Counted from the first letter of the stretch, positions 10,400 through 19,719 are shown. The stretch is 64,000 nt of DNA from DATJBF01 sp035516795 (GCA_035516795.1 DATIZX010000079.1:22019-86018); one strand, 5' to 3'. Numbers and translations are program-made. The notes: generated by a model not told the origin, from the letters alone.

Positions 10400-11343
10400 G
10401 GCTCCTCCATGCTCGCTTTCAGCAATTCGCTCTTCAGCACGAAGCTACCGGCAACGACAACGTGCGCGCCAGCCTCCAGCCCTTCGAGAACGGGATACTG
10501 GTTGCCGATCTGGCCACCCAATCGCACCGCTATTAGACGGTATTTTCCAGGTTGTTCCTCGACGAACACACAGGTCTGGCCAGACACGGTTTGGAGTGCG
10601 CCATCTGGAACCAGCAATTGATTTTCCATCCGTTCCGTTGGCAAGAAAACTGTGGCGAACATGCCGGGCTTGAGTTTGCCATCGGGATTGTCCACATCAA
10701 TGCGCGCCTCGATGGTGCGGGTGGCTTCGTCCACTGCCTGACCGGCTAATACGACCGCGCCGGTGAAGGTCTCACTTGGATAAGCCAGCACGCGAACAGC
10801 CGCCGGCTGGCCGACATGAACCGCGGCACTGTCGTCTTCACCAACGGAGGCGATGCACCAGACACGGCGGAGATTACTGATGGCGTAGAGTTCTTTCGCC
10901 GCGTCCAACATTGCGCCGACGGCGCCCTGCCGTTCGGTCACGACACCGTTCAACGTGGCTTTCAGTTCCAACGGCTTCAGCGATTCGGGACTATCAAGGA
11001 GGGCCATCGTGTCGCCCTGCGTCACGGTTGCGCCAACGTCATAATTCATTTTCAGAATGTGGCCGGCGAACGGCGAACTCACTTTGGCAGTGCGATTCAG
11101 GTCGTAACTGATCTGGGCGGGCACAGTTAGCAGGGCATTGACGTTGGTGCGCGTGATTTCGATGGTCTTAATGGGGGCGTTTTCGCGGGCGGCTTCCGTC
11201 AGTTCGACGACATCTTTCTCCCCGGCCGACGGTGGGGAGGCGGCACCCTTTTCGGCTTCGTCGGCATCCTTTGCGCCGCAGCCCACGAGCAGCGCCACGC
11301 AAGTTGCCGCAACAACCAATTGGATGACACCATGTCGAATCAT
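10396..11343 (-). CDS. RND efflux periplasmic adaptor lipoprotein (CzcB-like), apparently without the alpha-hairpin
   Basis: 315 residues. It opens with a lipoprotein signal (MIRHGVIQLVVAATCVALLVGC; lipobox LVGC, mature Cys22). The barrel-sandwich half ends at GDTMALLDSPES and passes almost directly (about 6 residues) into the second lipoyl half, LELKATLNGVVTERQG. In typical family members a helical hairpin of roughly 80-100 residues sits there and touches the outer-membrane channel. The beta-barrel and membrane-proximal domains follow (VRVLAYPSETFTG; LVPDGALQTVSGQTCVFV). It overlaps its neighbours by 4 bases on each side. Role: couples pump to channel. The missing hairpin is a reading by eye and should be checked by alignment. 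Confidence 0.88.
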   Translation of the reverse strand: MIRHGVIQLVVAATCVALLVGCGAKDADEAEKGAASPPSAGEKDVVELTEAARENAPIKTIEITRTNVNALLTVPAQISYDLNRTAKVSSPFAGHILKMNYDVGATVTQGDTMALLDSPESLKPLELKATLNGVVTERQGAVGAMLDAAKELYAISNLRRVWCIASVGEDDSAAVHVGQPAAVRVLAYPSETFTGAVVLAGQAVDEATRTIEARIDVDNPDGKLKPGMFATVFLPTERMENQLLVPDGALQTVSGQTCVFVEEQPGKYRLIAVRLGGQIGNQYPVLEGLEAGAHVVVAGSFVLKSELLKASMEEP

Positions 11344-12626
11344 TTTGTTTTCTCCTGGAGTTCCGGCAACGGTCGTCCTGCGGCCATTTCAAGGGCGGCC
11401 TGGGCGTCGTAGAGTTTCTGCAACGAGTCAAAGTAGTTGGCTTGGGCATCGAAATACGTGCGTTGGGTTTCCAAGTAGATCAACAGGGTCGTGCGACCGG
11501 CAGCATAGCCCTGGGCCGCCTCGTCGAGAGCGGTTTTGAGTTTGGTCAGCAATTCGGGAGTGTAGAGGGCCAGCGACTCTCGGGCAGACACGAGGTTGTG
11601 ATACGCGGTCGTAACGTCCCGGTGGACTTCTTGTTGCAGCTTTTGCAGTTCGGCCAATGCGCGTTCCTGTTCTGCCGTGGCGGTGGCAATTTCGCCCCTT
11701 TTGCTGTCCCACAATGGTAGCGGCAAGGAAATGCCGAAGTCGTAGGTCTGCTCGTCTCTCAAATACTCGACGCTCGGCCCGATGGTAAAATCCGGGAGGC
11801 GTGATTTGCGAACCGAACGCAGATTTAAGCCTGTTCGCTCCACCTCGGTCGCCTGAATCTTAAGGCTCGGATTTCCAGCGAGCACCTGCTGGAGAAAATC
11901 CGTTTCCGCCGGCAGGATCAATTCCGAGCGAATGGCGCCGCGCACCTCCAGGTTGGCGTCGGGTTTCCGCCCGAGAAGCGTGTTCAACGCCGCGCGTGCG
12001 CCGGCCACTTGTGCTTCCGCGTCTCGTAATGCACTCTGCGCGTTTACGAGCTCCACCTCGGCCTTGGTCGCGTCGAATTCCGGAGCGAACCCGGTCGCGA
12101 CTCGTTTGCGGGCGGATTCCGCGAAAGTCTTGGATAAAGTCACTTCATCCTGCTTGAGCACGAAAACTTGCTGAGAGTTCAACAAGGTGTAGAACGACCG
12201 ACGCACTTGGATTTCGAGTTGCTCGCGGAAGGCCGACAACGCTAATTGACGGAGCTGGACGTCCTTTTCCGCGAGGGCGTGCTGCAGGCTGCGCTTGCCG
12301 GGGAACTGGATGGTTTGGGTCAACTCGAAGACGCCATGGAACTCCTTCGTAGATGGCGTACCCGACGGCTCGGATTCTCGCCATCCAGAAGAAACAGCGA
12401 GAGAAGGATTGTCCCATGTCTTGGCGGTTGCCACTTCGCCGCGCGCGCCGCGGACATCCGCAGCGAGCATCCGGATCTCAGGGTTATTCTGCTGCGCCTC
12501 GGCAATGGCCGCCGGCAAAGTGAGCGCAGCAGCCTGATCCCCTCGAGCCGGCGAACAAGCGAACACGGCGGTTACGAACAGCGAAAGCAATCGCGCCGTA
12601 CGCAGCTGGGTTCTGGACCGATTCAC
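11340..12626 (-). CDS. Outer-membrane efflux channel, TolC/CzcC family
   Basis: 428 residues with an N-terminal signal peptide ending around FACSPARG, and the twofold-repeated long amphipathic helices typical of TolC proteins (LTLPAAIAEAQQNNPEI; ALNTLLGRKPDANLEV; second repeat around AALEMAAGRPLPEL). It forms the outer-membrane duct for the RND pump, and could also serve the MacA-like system encoded upstream, which has no channel of its own. Its end overlaps the adaptor start by 4 bases, and the beta-propeller gene ends 13 bases upstream. Length and repeat pattern match the CzcC group. Confidence 0.92.
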   Translation of the reverse strand: MNRSRTQLRTARLLSLFVTAVFACSPARGDQAAALTLPAAIAEAQQNNPEIRMLAADVRGARGEVATAKTWDNPSLAVSSGWRESEPSGTPSTKEFHGVFELTQTIQFPGKRSLQHALAEKDVQLRQLALSAFREQLEIQVRRSFYTLLNSQQVFVLKQDEVTLSKTFAESARKRVATGFAPEFDATKAEVELVNAQSALRDAEAQVAGARAALNTLLGRKPDANLEVRGAIRSELILPAETDFLQQVLAGNPSLKIQATEVERTGLNLRSVRKSRLPDFTIGPSVEYLRDEQTYDFGISLPLPLWDSKRGEIATATAEQERALAELQKLQQEVHRDVTTAYHNLVSARESLALYTPELLTKLKTALDEAAQGYAAGRTTLLIYLETQRTYFDAQANYFDSLQKLYDAQAALEMAAGRPLPELQEKTK

Positions 12627-12639
12627 CTCTGAGGGCCCG

Positions 12640-13683
12640 TCATTTCATTCCATAAACAAGTACTTGGAAGGTTCCGGGAACCATCCTAGGACGGACGCGC
12701 CGACCGCCCGGAGCAGGTTCTGTCGGCGCCTCGAATTTGGCAGCAGGTAGATAGATCTTGTGGGTTTTCGGGTCGATGGCCATTGTGCGCGAGCCGCGCT
12801 GAGTGGTCAACGTTTGCACCACCATCAGCTTATCAGGCCCCTCCTCGTGAGCGACGGTGACTGTTCCATCGCGGCACGACGCAAAGGCGTATTGCGTGCC
12901 CGGGTCAAACGCATTGGCATCCACGCCTTCTCCAATCGGCACCGAGGCAACAACTTTGCCATTTTCGCTGTCCATCATCACCATCAGTTTATTGCCGCAG
13001 CCTAGAAAGAGGCGATGATGCACGGCATCCAGAGCCAGGCCGGAGGGTTCTTCACCCGGCGCGATTGCCCAAGTCTTGAGAACCTGATGCGTCCTGGCGT
13101 CGATTACAGCAACCTGACTTTTATCTTCGAGATTGTCGTAAACCCGTCCGGCCTCTGAATCGGCAACGGCAAATTCCGGTTTGCCTTCCAACGGAATCGT
13201 CGTCACGACCTTGCCGGATTTCGCATCGATGACCGTTACTGATTGGCCGCGACCGTTGAACATGTAGACTTCTTGTTGCTTTGGCTCGTACAGCGCCGAG
13301 TCGGGATTTTGACCGGTTTCCACTTTTCCGAGGGTGTTCAGCGTCCTTAAATCGACGATGCTGGCTTTGTTTTCGCGGCCGTTGCTGGTGAACGCACGAT
13401 TGAGATCGGCAGCTACGGCAACGTCGTGAACCCCTGGAGTATTGGTAATCGTGCCCACGACTGTGTCCTTATCGAGATCGATCACCACGACCTCACTGCC
13501 ATGGCTGACGTAAAGCCGACGCCCGGCTTCGTCCACGGATAGCAAGTCCCATCCTCCTTCGCCGCCAATCGGGATTTCCTTGAGGAATTGATACGGCTCG
13601 CTTGCAGCGCGAATTTGATTTGGATGAATGCTGAAGATGCCGAGCGTGATCACACAAAGGAGTTGCCAATGTCTGATTTTCAT
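12640..13683 (-). CDS. Secreted YVTN-type beta-propeller protein
   Basis: 347 residues from the ATG at 13683, chosen because GGAGG lies 13 bases upstream and a signal peptide follows (MKIRHWQLLCVITLGIFSI...IRAA). The frame is open to 13920, but that stretch is antisense to the permease end and has no signal. The body is a run of blades of the YVTN/surface-layer type: RRLYVSHGSEVVVIDLDKD, EVYMFNGRGQSVTVIDAKSG, AVIDARTHQVLKTW. It sits between the MacA-like pair and the Czc channel genes, on the same strand. Propellers of this kind are often near metal or cytochrome systems but have no settled biochemical role. A periplasmic scaffold or metal sensor is possible; I cannot say which. Confidence 0.85.
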   Translation of the reverse strand: MKIRHWQLLCVITLGIFSIHPNQIRAASEPYQFLKEIPIGGEGGWDLLSVDEAGRRLYVSHGSEVVVIDLDKDTVVGTITNTPGVHDVAVAADLNRAFTSNGRENKASIVDLRTLNTLGKVETGQNPDSALYEPKQQEVYMFNGRGQSVTVIDAKSGKVVTTIPLEGKPEFAVADSEAGRVYDNLEDKSQVAVIDARTHQVLKTWAIAPGEEPSGLALDAVHHRLFLGCGNKLMVMMDSENGKVVASVPIGEGVDANAFDPGTQYAFASCRDGTVTVAHEEGPDKLMVVQTLTTQRGSRTMAIDPKTHKIYLPAAKFEAPTEPAPGGRRVRPRMVPGTFQVLVYGMK

Positions 13684-13840
13684 TATTCTGCGATACCTCC
13701 AATTTGAATGTGGATGAACGCCATTATTGGCGCCGATTCTTCGCCAAGATGCGCCCGAGGATGTCAGACGCGAGATTATGGGAAGATTACGTGGCGCGTC
13801 GCTCAGAACCGGGTGTTTTGTCTGGGTGGCGGCGAACAAA

Positions 13841-15205
13841 TCACTCGTACCGCAGCGCGTCGATCGGATCGAGTCGGGAGGCTTTCCACGCGGGATAAAA
13901 ACCGAAAATAATGCCCACACTAAAAGACACCGTCACAGCGGCGACGATGGCGGGCACCGACGGCAGAGTCGGCCAGTTGAGAAAGACGGTGACCGCTACC
14001 GATACCCCGCGGCCGACCAGAATCCCCACGACACCCCCGGTCAGGCAAAGCGTGATGGCTTCGACCAAGAACTGTCTCAGGATGTCGCGCTGCCGGGCGC
14101 CCACCGCCATGCGGATTCCAATCTCGCGCGTGCGCTCGGTCACTGACACGAGCATGATATTCATGATGCCGACCCCGCCGACGACCAGCGAAATCAGAGC
14201 CACAACGAGCAGCAGGTTCGTCATCACGTGACTGGTGGAAGCGAGCGCCTGTGAGATTTCAGTGAGATTGTGAATCCGGAAATCATCCAGCGCGCCGGGT
14301 TGGATATGATGCCGATCGCGCATCAGTGCGGTGATCTGGCGGATGGCCACAGGAATATCCGCCGGTGAGTCGGCAGATATCCAAATATCGTTGATGTTCG
14401 CGAATTGTGTGATCTGCGGCGTGTCGGCGGCCTGGATGGGGTCTTGCTGTGGGTAAAGTTGGACGGACTGGTTGGGGTAAAGCTGGTTGAGTGAATTGAC
14501 CGCGCTGACCGTGGCCGCGGCCGCCGTGGGCTGGGTGACTTGAACACCCGTCACGCGGAATTTGATGGTGGTCCACGGGGCCGCAAGGAAGTCGTCCTGA
14601 TCCCATCCCATCATGTTCGGACCTTTCAGGCTCAAGACGCCGACCACCTTCATGGTGACGTCCCTGACCTGGATCTCCTTGCCAATCGGAGACCGGCTGC
14701 CGAACAACTCCCGGACGATGGTCTGCCCGATGACGCAGACTGCGGCGGCACTGCGGACGTCATCTTCCGTGAATAGTTCGCCTTCGACCACCGGCCATTC
14801 GCGGATGACAAAATACTCCGGCGTCGTGCCGAGGATGCGGCCCGGATTCCAGTTTTTATTGCCACAAATGATTTGGGCATGACAATCCACACTGGGGGCA
14901 ACCCATTTGACGGCGCTGCAATTTTGGCGGATGGCATCGGCGTCCATCGGCGTGAGAGTGGGGCGCCCGCCTGCGCCGGAATTGACGCCGCCCACGATGA
15001 TGTGCGCGGGATCCATCTGGATGACGTTGGCGCCGAGACTGGCGATCGTCTGCTCGATGGAATGTGACGAGCCGCTTCCGATCTCCATCATCGCGATGAC
15101 CGCGGCGATCCCAATGACGATTCCGAGGCAGGTCAGCATCGATCGCATTACATTCCGGCGCAACGCATGCAGCGCCATGCGCAATGTCAGGTAAAAGGAA
15201 TGCAT
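13841..15205 (-). CDS. MacB/FtsX-type ABC transporter permease without ATPase domain
   Basis: 454 residues. An N-terminal membrane helix (MRSMLTCLGIVIGIAAVIAMMEIG), a periplasmic MacB_PCD domain, then a C-terminal FtsX domain with three helices (LLLVVALISLVVGGVGIMNIMLVSV; TERTREIGIRMAVGARQRDIL). No Walker motifs are present, so it is the membrane half of a split MacB. It starts 6 bases after the MacA-like gene ends, the arrangement in which a separate ATPase gene is usually found; none lies anywhere in this cluster. The role is probably mechanotransmission-type export of a small molecule or peptide with the adjacent adaptor. Confidence 0.9.
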   Translation of the reverse strand: MHSFYLTLRMALHALRRNVMRSMLTCLGIVIGIAAVIAMMEIGSGSSHSIEQTIASLGANVIQMDPAHIIVGGVNSGAGGRPTLTPMDADAIRQNCSAVKWVAPSVDCHAQIICGNKNWNPGRILGTTPEYFVIREWPVVEGELFTEDDVRSAAAVCVIGQTIVRELFGSRSPIGKEIQVRDVTMKVVGVLSLKGPNMMGWDQDDFLAAPWTTIKFRVTGVQVTQPTAAAATVSAVNSLNQLYPNQSVQLYPQQDPIQAADTPQITQFANINDIWISADSPADIPVAIRQITALMRDRHHIQPGALDDFRIHNLTEISQALASTSHVMTNLLLVVALISLVVGGVGIMNIMLVSVTERTREIGIRMAVGARQRDILRQFLVEAITLCLTGGVVGILVGRGVSVAVTVFLNWPTLPSVPAIVAAVTVSFSVGIIFGFYPAWKASRLDPIDALRYE

Positions 15206-15211
15206 AACGAT

Positions 15212-16567
15212 TCAATGATGATGGAGGACCGGCACAAATGGATTTTTAGTCGCCGCTTGAGAACTGCGCACGCTCTCGCCTGTGACCACTTCCAAGCCCT
15301 CTCGCAAGTGGTCTCCGGCAATCGCGGTGTTCACCCCATCTGTGGCCCGAACGTTCACTTCAAGCGGTCGCACGTAGTGGCCATCCTTCACCCAAAGGAC
15401 GCCCCGGTTTTCCTTCCGGCTGTTGTTCGGCTTTGAAGAGATGCTGATGCTATCAGCAAGAGCATCGCCCTGCGGATCAAACGCATTTTGGGAACGGACA
15501 TCCGGTGCAATCTCCGCAAGCGAAGATGGTTCCCAGCGCAATGCCGAGTTGGGAACCAGCAGCGTGTTGTTTTCTTGATGCACGACGAAATTCACATTGG
15601 CTGTCAGGTAGGGCAGCAAAACATTGTCCGGATTTTGGGTGTTCACCACCACGGTGTAAATCACGATGTTCTGCGTCATGGTTGCGTTGAGTCGCACCTG
15701 GTCAACAACGCCTTCGAATTGACGGCCCGGCAAGGCGGCGCAGGTGAAGGTCACGGGTGTACCGGGCTTAATCCGCCCAACGTCCGCCTCATTGACCGAG
15801 ACCCAGATTTGCATCTTCGTCAAATCCTGTGCGATGAGAAACAAACTAGGCGCATTAAGGCTGGCCACGACGGTCTGGCCGATGTTGACACGCCGATCGA
15901 TAATCACGCCATCGACAGGCGAGGTGATCGTGCAAAAATCCAGATTCCGCTGCGCCCTTTCCACCGCGGCTTGCGCTTGCACGGTGGCCGCCTTGGCTTC
16001 GGCAATGGCCGCGTCAGCGACAGTGACGTTGGATTTGGAGACTTCGTAATTGGCCTTGCCGGAATCATACAAATCGCGGGCGATGAGTTTTGCTTCGCTT
16101 AATTCTTGGGTCCTCTTCCAGTCGGCTTCCGCTTGGGCCAGTTTGGCTTTCATCTGTTCCAAGTTCGCGGCGGCGGTGGTCTCCCCGGCTTTGGCTTCCT
16201 GCAATTGCGCCTTGGCAACGGCTAAGTCGGCTGCGTAAACGGAGTCGTCAATTCTTATCAGAACCGCGCCTTTTGCCACGACCGAGCCGTAGTCAATCGG
16301 CTTGCCCACCTTGTCCGTGCCGAAGGAACTGATGCGGCCGGCCACTTGGGCGCCCACATCTACTACTTGCACCGGCTCGATAGTTCCCGTAGCGGCAATG
16401 GTGGCGACCAACGTGCCGCGTTTGATTGGAGCCGTACGGAAGGTCAATTTGACATCATTGCGCGAACGCCACCACCAGATCCCCGTTCCGCCAACGAATA
16501 TCAGCACAACAATTACAGCCGTGCGGGTTGCTACGAGCCGTCGTAAGGATTCCATTCGAGCGCTCAT
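15212..16567 (-). CDS. MacA/HlyD-type periplasmic adaptor protein
   Basis: About 451 residues. The ATG at 16567 (MSARMESLRRLVATRTAVIVV) precedes a single membrane anchor (VIVVLIFVGGTGIWWW). An upstream in-frame ATG at 16591 and one at 16555 are alternatives; none has a strong ribosome site. The family order is clear: barrel-sandwich half (GTLVATIAATGTIEPVQVVDVGAQVAGRI), a long coiled-coil hairpin (about residues 110-190, rich in Ala/Glu/Lys), second lipoyl half (CTITSPVDGVIIDRRVNIGQTV), then the beta-barrel and MP domains. It would pair with the FtsX-type permease 6 bases downstream and with a TolC-like channel. Promoter-proximal gene of the minus-strand export cluster. Confidence 0.9.
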   Translation of the reverse strand: MSARMESLRRLVATRTAVIVVLIFVGGTGIWWWRSRNDVKLTFRTAPIKRGTLVATIAATGTIEPVQVVDVGAQVAGRISSFGTDKVGKPIDYGSVVAKGAVLIRIDDSVYAADLAVAKAQLQEAKAGETTAAANLEQMKAKLAQAEADWKRTQELSEAKLIARDLYDSGKANYEVSKSNVTVADAAIAEAKAATVQAQAAVERAQRNLDFCTITSPVDGVIIDRRVNIGQTVVASLNAPSLFLIAQDLTKMQIWVSVNEADVGRIKPGTPVTFTCAALPGRQFEGVVDQVRLNATMTQNIVIYTVVVNTQNPDNVLLPYLTANVNFVVHQENNTLLVPNSALRWEPSSLAEIAPDVRSQNAFDPQGDALADSISISSKPNNSRKENRGVLWVKDGHYVRPLEVNVRATDGVNTAIAGDHLREGLEVVTGESVRSSQAATKNPFVPVLHHH

Positions 16568-16892
16568 CGTGTGATGACAACTTCTAAACACAAACCTATC
16601 TTATGCGGTCCTGACACTGCAAACGTTTATAGGAAATTTAACCGTCGAACGTTACTGAAACATTACCAACGTCGATGTCGCAGGCAAGAAAGGCGGTTTT
16701 TAGAAGCCATCTAGCAAACCATCCGCTCCGGCAGCCGCGGTGTCTTTGAGCTTGGCCGGTAATATTCCAGTAATTCGAGGTTGGCGAGGATGTCTGCGCG
16801 CGCCAAAATCACATCGCGGAGGTTTGCGATGTACAGTGCAGGACCGCCCAGCGCCGGCGGCCAAACAAATCATCCTGAAAGGAGACAGCGAC
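16568..16892. promoter_or_regulatory. Divergent control region between the export cluster and the PepSY/two-component genes
   Basis: A 325-base gene-free stretch between divergent transcription units. It should hold both promoters and the binding site of the OmpR-type regulator encoded just downstream. AT-rich candidates for -10 boxes are visible around 16600-16650 and 16760-16775, but I found no pair good enough to place. The end carries the ribosome site AAAGGAG (16877-16883) for the PepSY gene. Function is assigned by position. Confidence 0.45.
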
Positions 16893-17399
16893 ATGAAAAA
16901 CCACACCAGCCGTTCGATCACAACGTTGCTCATTGCGACCGGGCTTGCAATGCTGACCGCGGCACGCGCTACGAATGAATCCGGCAAGGAAGCCAAAGAG
17001 GATTCCAGCGAACGGGTCACGATGGGTCAGCTAACCGAGCTTGCGAGAGCCACAGTCGAAAAACTAATTGCTGGTGGGCGGATTGAAAAAATCGATAAAG
17101 AAATGGAAAAGGGGCAGACCGTTTACGATGTTGAGGCCAACGTGAATGGGAAGCACATGGAATACACGATTACGATGGCGGGAGATGTCGTTGGGACCGA
17201 GACGAGTATCGAGTTCAATCAACTGCAAGATGCTGTTCAGGCAGCGGCGGCGGAATACTTCGGCGGCATCGCCAGTCTGGAGCCGTCCCGAGTGGAAGAA
17301 AACGGGCAGACAAACTACGAGATCGAAGGGAAGAAAAGCGGAAAGAAAGTCGCCGTCACCTTTGATCGAACCGGCAGAATTATGGGAGAGGAAAAATAG
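16893..17399 (+). CDS. Exported PepSY-like domain protein
   Basis: 168 residues. The ATG at 16893 is preferred because AAAGGAGAC sits upstream and a signal peptide follows (MKNHTSRSITTLLIATGLAMLTAARA). Two PepSY-like repeats are visible, each opening with a helix and followed by a G..YDVE/NYEIE strand pair (about residues 45-95 and 108-165): VEKLIAGGRIEKIDKEMEKG and AAAEYFGGIASLEPSRVEENG. PepSY proteins are periplasmic modulators, often near metal-efflux two-component systems. It lies 93 bases before the response regulator on the same strand, so a periplasmic input or feedback role for that system is likely but inferred. Confidence 0.85.
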   Translation: MKNHTSRSITTLLIATGLAMLTAARATNESGKEAKEDSSERVTMGQLTELARATVEKLIAGGRIEKIDKEMEKGQTVYDVEANVNGKHMEYTITMAGDVVGTETSIEFNQLQDAVQAAAAEYFGGIASLEPSRVEENGQTNYEIEGKKSGKKVAVTFDRTGRIMGEEK

Positions 17400-17492
17400 C
17401 CAGAAATCAACGGCATGATTCGTGAAAGAGGGGTGGGAGCACGCTTGCAGGCTCTTGCCCTCGGCCTTATGCTGGGGAAGGGAAACGCTGAC

Positions 17493-18170
17493 GTGAAAAT
17501 TCTCCTGGTTGAAGATTCCAAACGTTTGCAAGCCTCATTAGGTCGCGGTCTGCGCCGGGCCGGCTATGCGGTTGATGCTACCGGAGATGGACGCGAGGGA
17601 CTTTGGATGGCGGAGTCAAACAGCTACGATGTGGTCGTGCTCGACTTGATGCTGCCCGGTCTCGATGGCTTGGAAGTATTACGGCGGTTGCGGGCGAAGC
17701 AAAACGTAACTCACGTCTTGGTTCTCACCGCCCGGGACGCGGTGGAAGATCGCGTCCGCGGACTGGAAGCTGGTGCGGATGATTATCTGGTCAAGCCTTT
17801 TGCGTTTGAAGAACTGCTCGCCCGCATCCAAGCTTTGTGCCGGCGCAGTTACGAACGCAAGAACCCGGTCATCCGCATTGGCGATTTGGAGATCAACACG
17901 GTTGCTCGCAAAGCCACACGCTGCGGCAAGCACATCGACTTCACTGCGCGGGAATTTATGCTGCTCGAATATTTGGCTCTGCGCCGGGGCGAAGTCGTGT
18001 CGCGTTCTGAAATCGAGGCGCACATTTATCCGGACTCGATCGAATTGATGAGCAACGTAGTGGACTCGGCGATCTGCATTTTGCGCAAGAAGATTACTCT
18101 GCCGGGGGCCCAGCCCCTGATTCATACGCGGCGCGGCTCCGGTTATGTGCTGGAGGGCGAGTGCGCGTGA
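17493..18170 (+). CDS. OmpR-family response regulator
   Basis: 225 residues from the GTG at 17493 (VKILLVEDSKRL), which has GGGGAAGGGAA upstream; the ATG at 17415 would add 26 residues unlike the family. Receiver domain: acidic pair at residues 7-8, phospho-acceptor Asp51 in VLDLMLPG, Thr in LVLTARD, Lys101 in LVKPF. C-terminal winged helix: DFTAREFMLLEYLALRRGEVVSRSEI and RRGSGYVLE. Overlaps the kinase gene by 10 bases. Likely regulates the divergent efflux cluster, as CzcR/CusR-type regulators do; the target is inferred from position. Confidence 0.94.
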   Translation: MKILLVEDSKRLQASLGRGLRRAGYAVDATGDGREGLWMAESNSYDVVVLDLMLPGLDGLEVLRRLRAKQNVTHVLVLTARDAVEDRVRGLEAGADDYLVKPFAFEELLARIQALCRRSYERKNPVIRIGDLEINTVARKATRCGKHIDFTAREFMLLEYLALRRGEVVSRSEIEAHIYPDSIELMSNVVDSAICILRKKITLPGAQPLIHTRRGSGYVLEGECA

Positions 18171-19615
18171 GGTCAATCCAACACCGGTTGATTCTCTCGG
18201 TAGGTGGAGCACTTTGTTTGCTGTGGAGCATTGGCGGACTGGCCGTGTATCTGGTGGTTCGCACCGGCTACGTCGCCGAGTTTGACCGCGTCCTGAGGGC
18301 AAACGCCCAAACGCTGGCCGCCATGACGGACCAGAGGGCTGGTCAGGTCGAGTCAGATTACTCGCAAGACCTGCTGCCGGGGTTTGCTCGCACCCGACAT
18401 CCTGACTATTTTCAGCTTTGGCTTTCCGATGGCTCCACGCAGAAGCGTTCGCCGTCGCTGGCCGGCAATGATCTCGCGCGCCACGCCGGAACGTTCCATT
18501 CGCCCCTGTTCTGGAATTTGACGTTGCCGGACGGGCGCCCCGGGCGAGCCATCGGCATCCGCTTCGTTCCCCAACTCGATGATGAGGCACCTGCGAATTC
18601 AAAAATCTCAAAGGACGAAGTGACTCTCGTGGTGGCCCGTCATCGGGGCAATTTGGACGAGCGCCTGGGCGAACTGGGTTCCGCACTGCTGCTGGTCGGC
18701 GGTTCCATGATCTTCGCCACGATATTCCTCGTTGTGATTGCGGTCCGTCGAGGTTTGCGACCTTTGTGGGAGTTGGGCGATCGGGCCGAAACAATTGACG
18801 CTTCCTCCCTGCAGCGGCGTTTCACGACGGAGGGGCTGCCAAGTGAACTGCTACCCATTGCGACGCGTCTTAACCAGTTGTTGGCCCGCTTGGAGGATTC
18901 GTTTGCCCGTGAGCGGCGGTTCAGTGCGGATGTCGCACATGAACTGCGGACACCCCTCGCTGAGTTGCGCACCGCGACCGAGGTTGCACTCAAATGGCCG
19001 GAAGATGTGGAGACGACTCGCAACACATTGGAGGAATTGCTGGCGAGCGCGTTACAGATGGAATCGATCGTGACCGGGCTGCTGGCGTTGGCTCGGTGTG
19101 AAGCCGGCCAGTTGCCCGTGCATCTGGAATCCACACTGCTCGGCCCTTTAATTCAAGAACTTTGCCAGCCGGTTTCCGCCAAGGTCATGGCCAAGGGCAT
19201 CGGTTTTTCTACGGAGGTGGAAGAGGACGCCTGCTGGGTCACAGATCCAATGCTGCTCCGGATCATCGTGAACAATTTGCTGTCCAATGCAGCGCAATAC
19301 TGCCCGGATGATGGGTGGATTCGCTTGCGCGTAGAAGGCTCTCAATTCTCCATCTCCAATACCACAACGGATCTAACGGCAAACGATCTACCGCACCTGT
19401 TTGAGCGGTTTTGGCGAAAGGACCTGGCCCGCTCCTCCAATCTTCATAGTGGACTCGGCTTACCACTCGCCAGAGCTTATGCGGCGGCGTTGGGCATGCG
19501 ATTGCGGGCGGAAATGAACGAGTTCACTCAGATCACGCTTATTTTATCCGCAGCGCAAACGAGTGCAGCGGTTTCCGTCACCATGCATGGTGCTGCTCCG
19601 CATGAAACGCTTTGA
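18161..19615 (+). CDS. Membrane sensor histidine kinase
   Basis: 484 residues from the GTG at 18161, which overlaps the regulator stop. Two membrane helices (LILSVGGALCLLWSIGGLAVYLV near residue 12; LLVGGSMIFATIFLVVIAV near 178) flank a periplasmic sensor of about 140 residues. HAMP then HisKA with phospho-acceptor His260 in SADVAHELRTPLAEL; N box NNLLSNAAQY, and the G2 box HSGLGLPLARAYA. The G1 box is weak (the strand goes FSISNTTTDL rather than a clear DxGxG), which is common in this CusS/HmrS-like group. Partner of the preceding OmpR protein; signal probably periplasmic metal. Confidence 0.93.
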   Translation: MRVRSIQHRLILSVGGALCLLWSIGGLAVYLVVRTGYVAEFDRVLRANAQTLAAMTDQRAGQVESDYSQDLLPGFARTRHPDYFQLWLSDGSTQKRSPSLAGNDLARHAGTFHSPLFWNLTLPDGRPGRAIGIRFVPQLDDEAPANSKISKDEVTLVVARHRGNLDERLGELGSALLLVGGSMIFATIFLVVIAVRRGLRPLWELGDRAETIDASSLQRRFTTEGLPSELLPIATRLNQLLARLEDSFARERRFSADVAHELRTPLAELRTATEVALKWPEDVETTRNTLEELLASALQMESIVTGLLALARCEAGQLPVHLESTLLGPLIQELCQPVSAKVMAKGIGFSTEVEEDACWVTDPMLLRIIVNNLLSNAAQYCPDDGWIRLRVEGSQFSISNTTTDLTANDLPHLFERFWRKDLARSSNLHSGLGLPLARAYAAALGMRLRAEMNEFTQITLILSAAQTSAAVSVTMHGAAPHETL

Positions 19616-19719
19616 CTCCATTGTCGCGCGATAAGACTGGTCCTATCAGGAACTTGGCCGACCGAGTATAGGACTGCAGCGCTTGTTGCGGATGCCGGCC
19701 GTGCTTCCGGTTGGATGGC

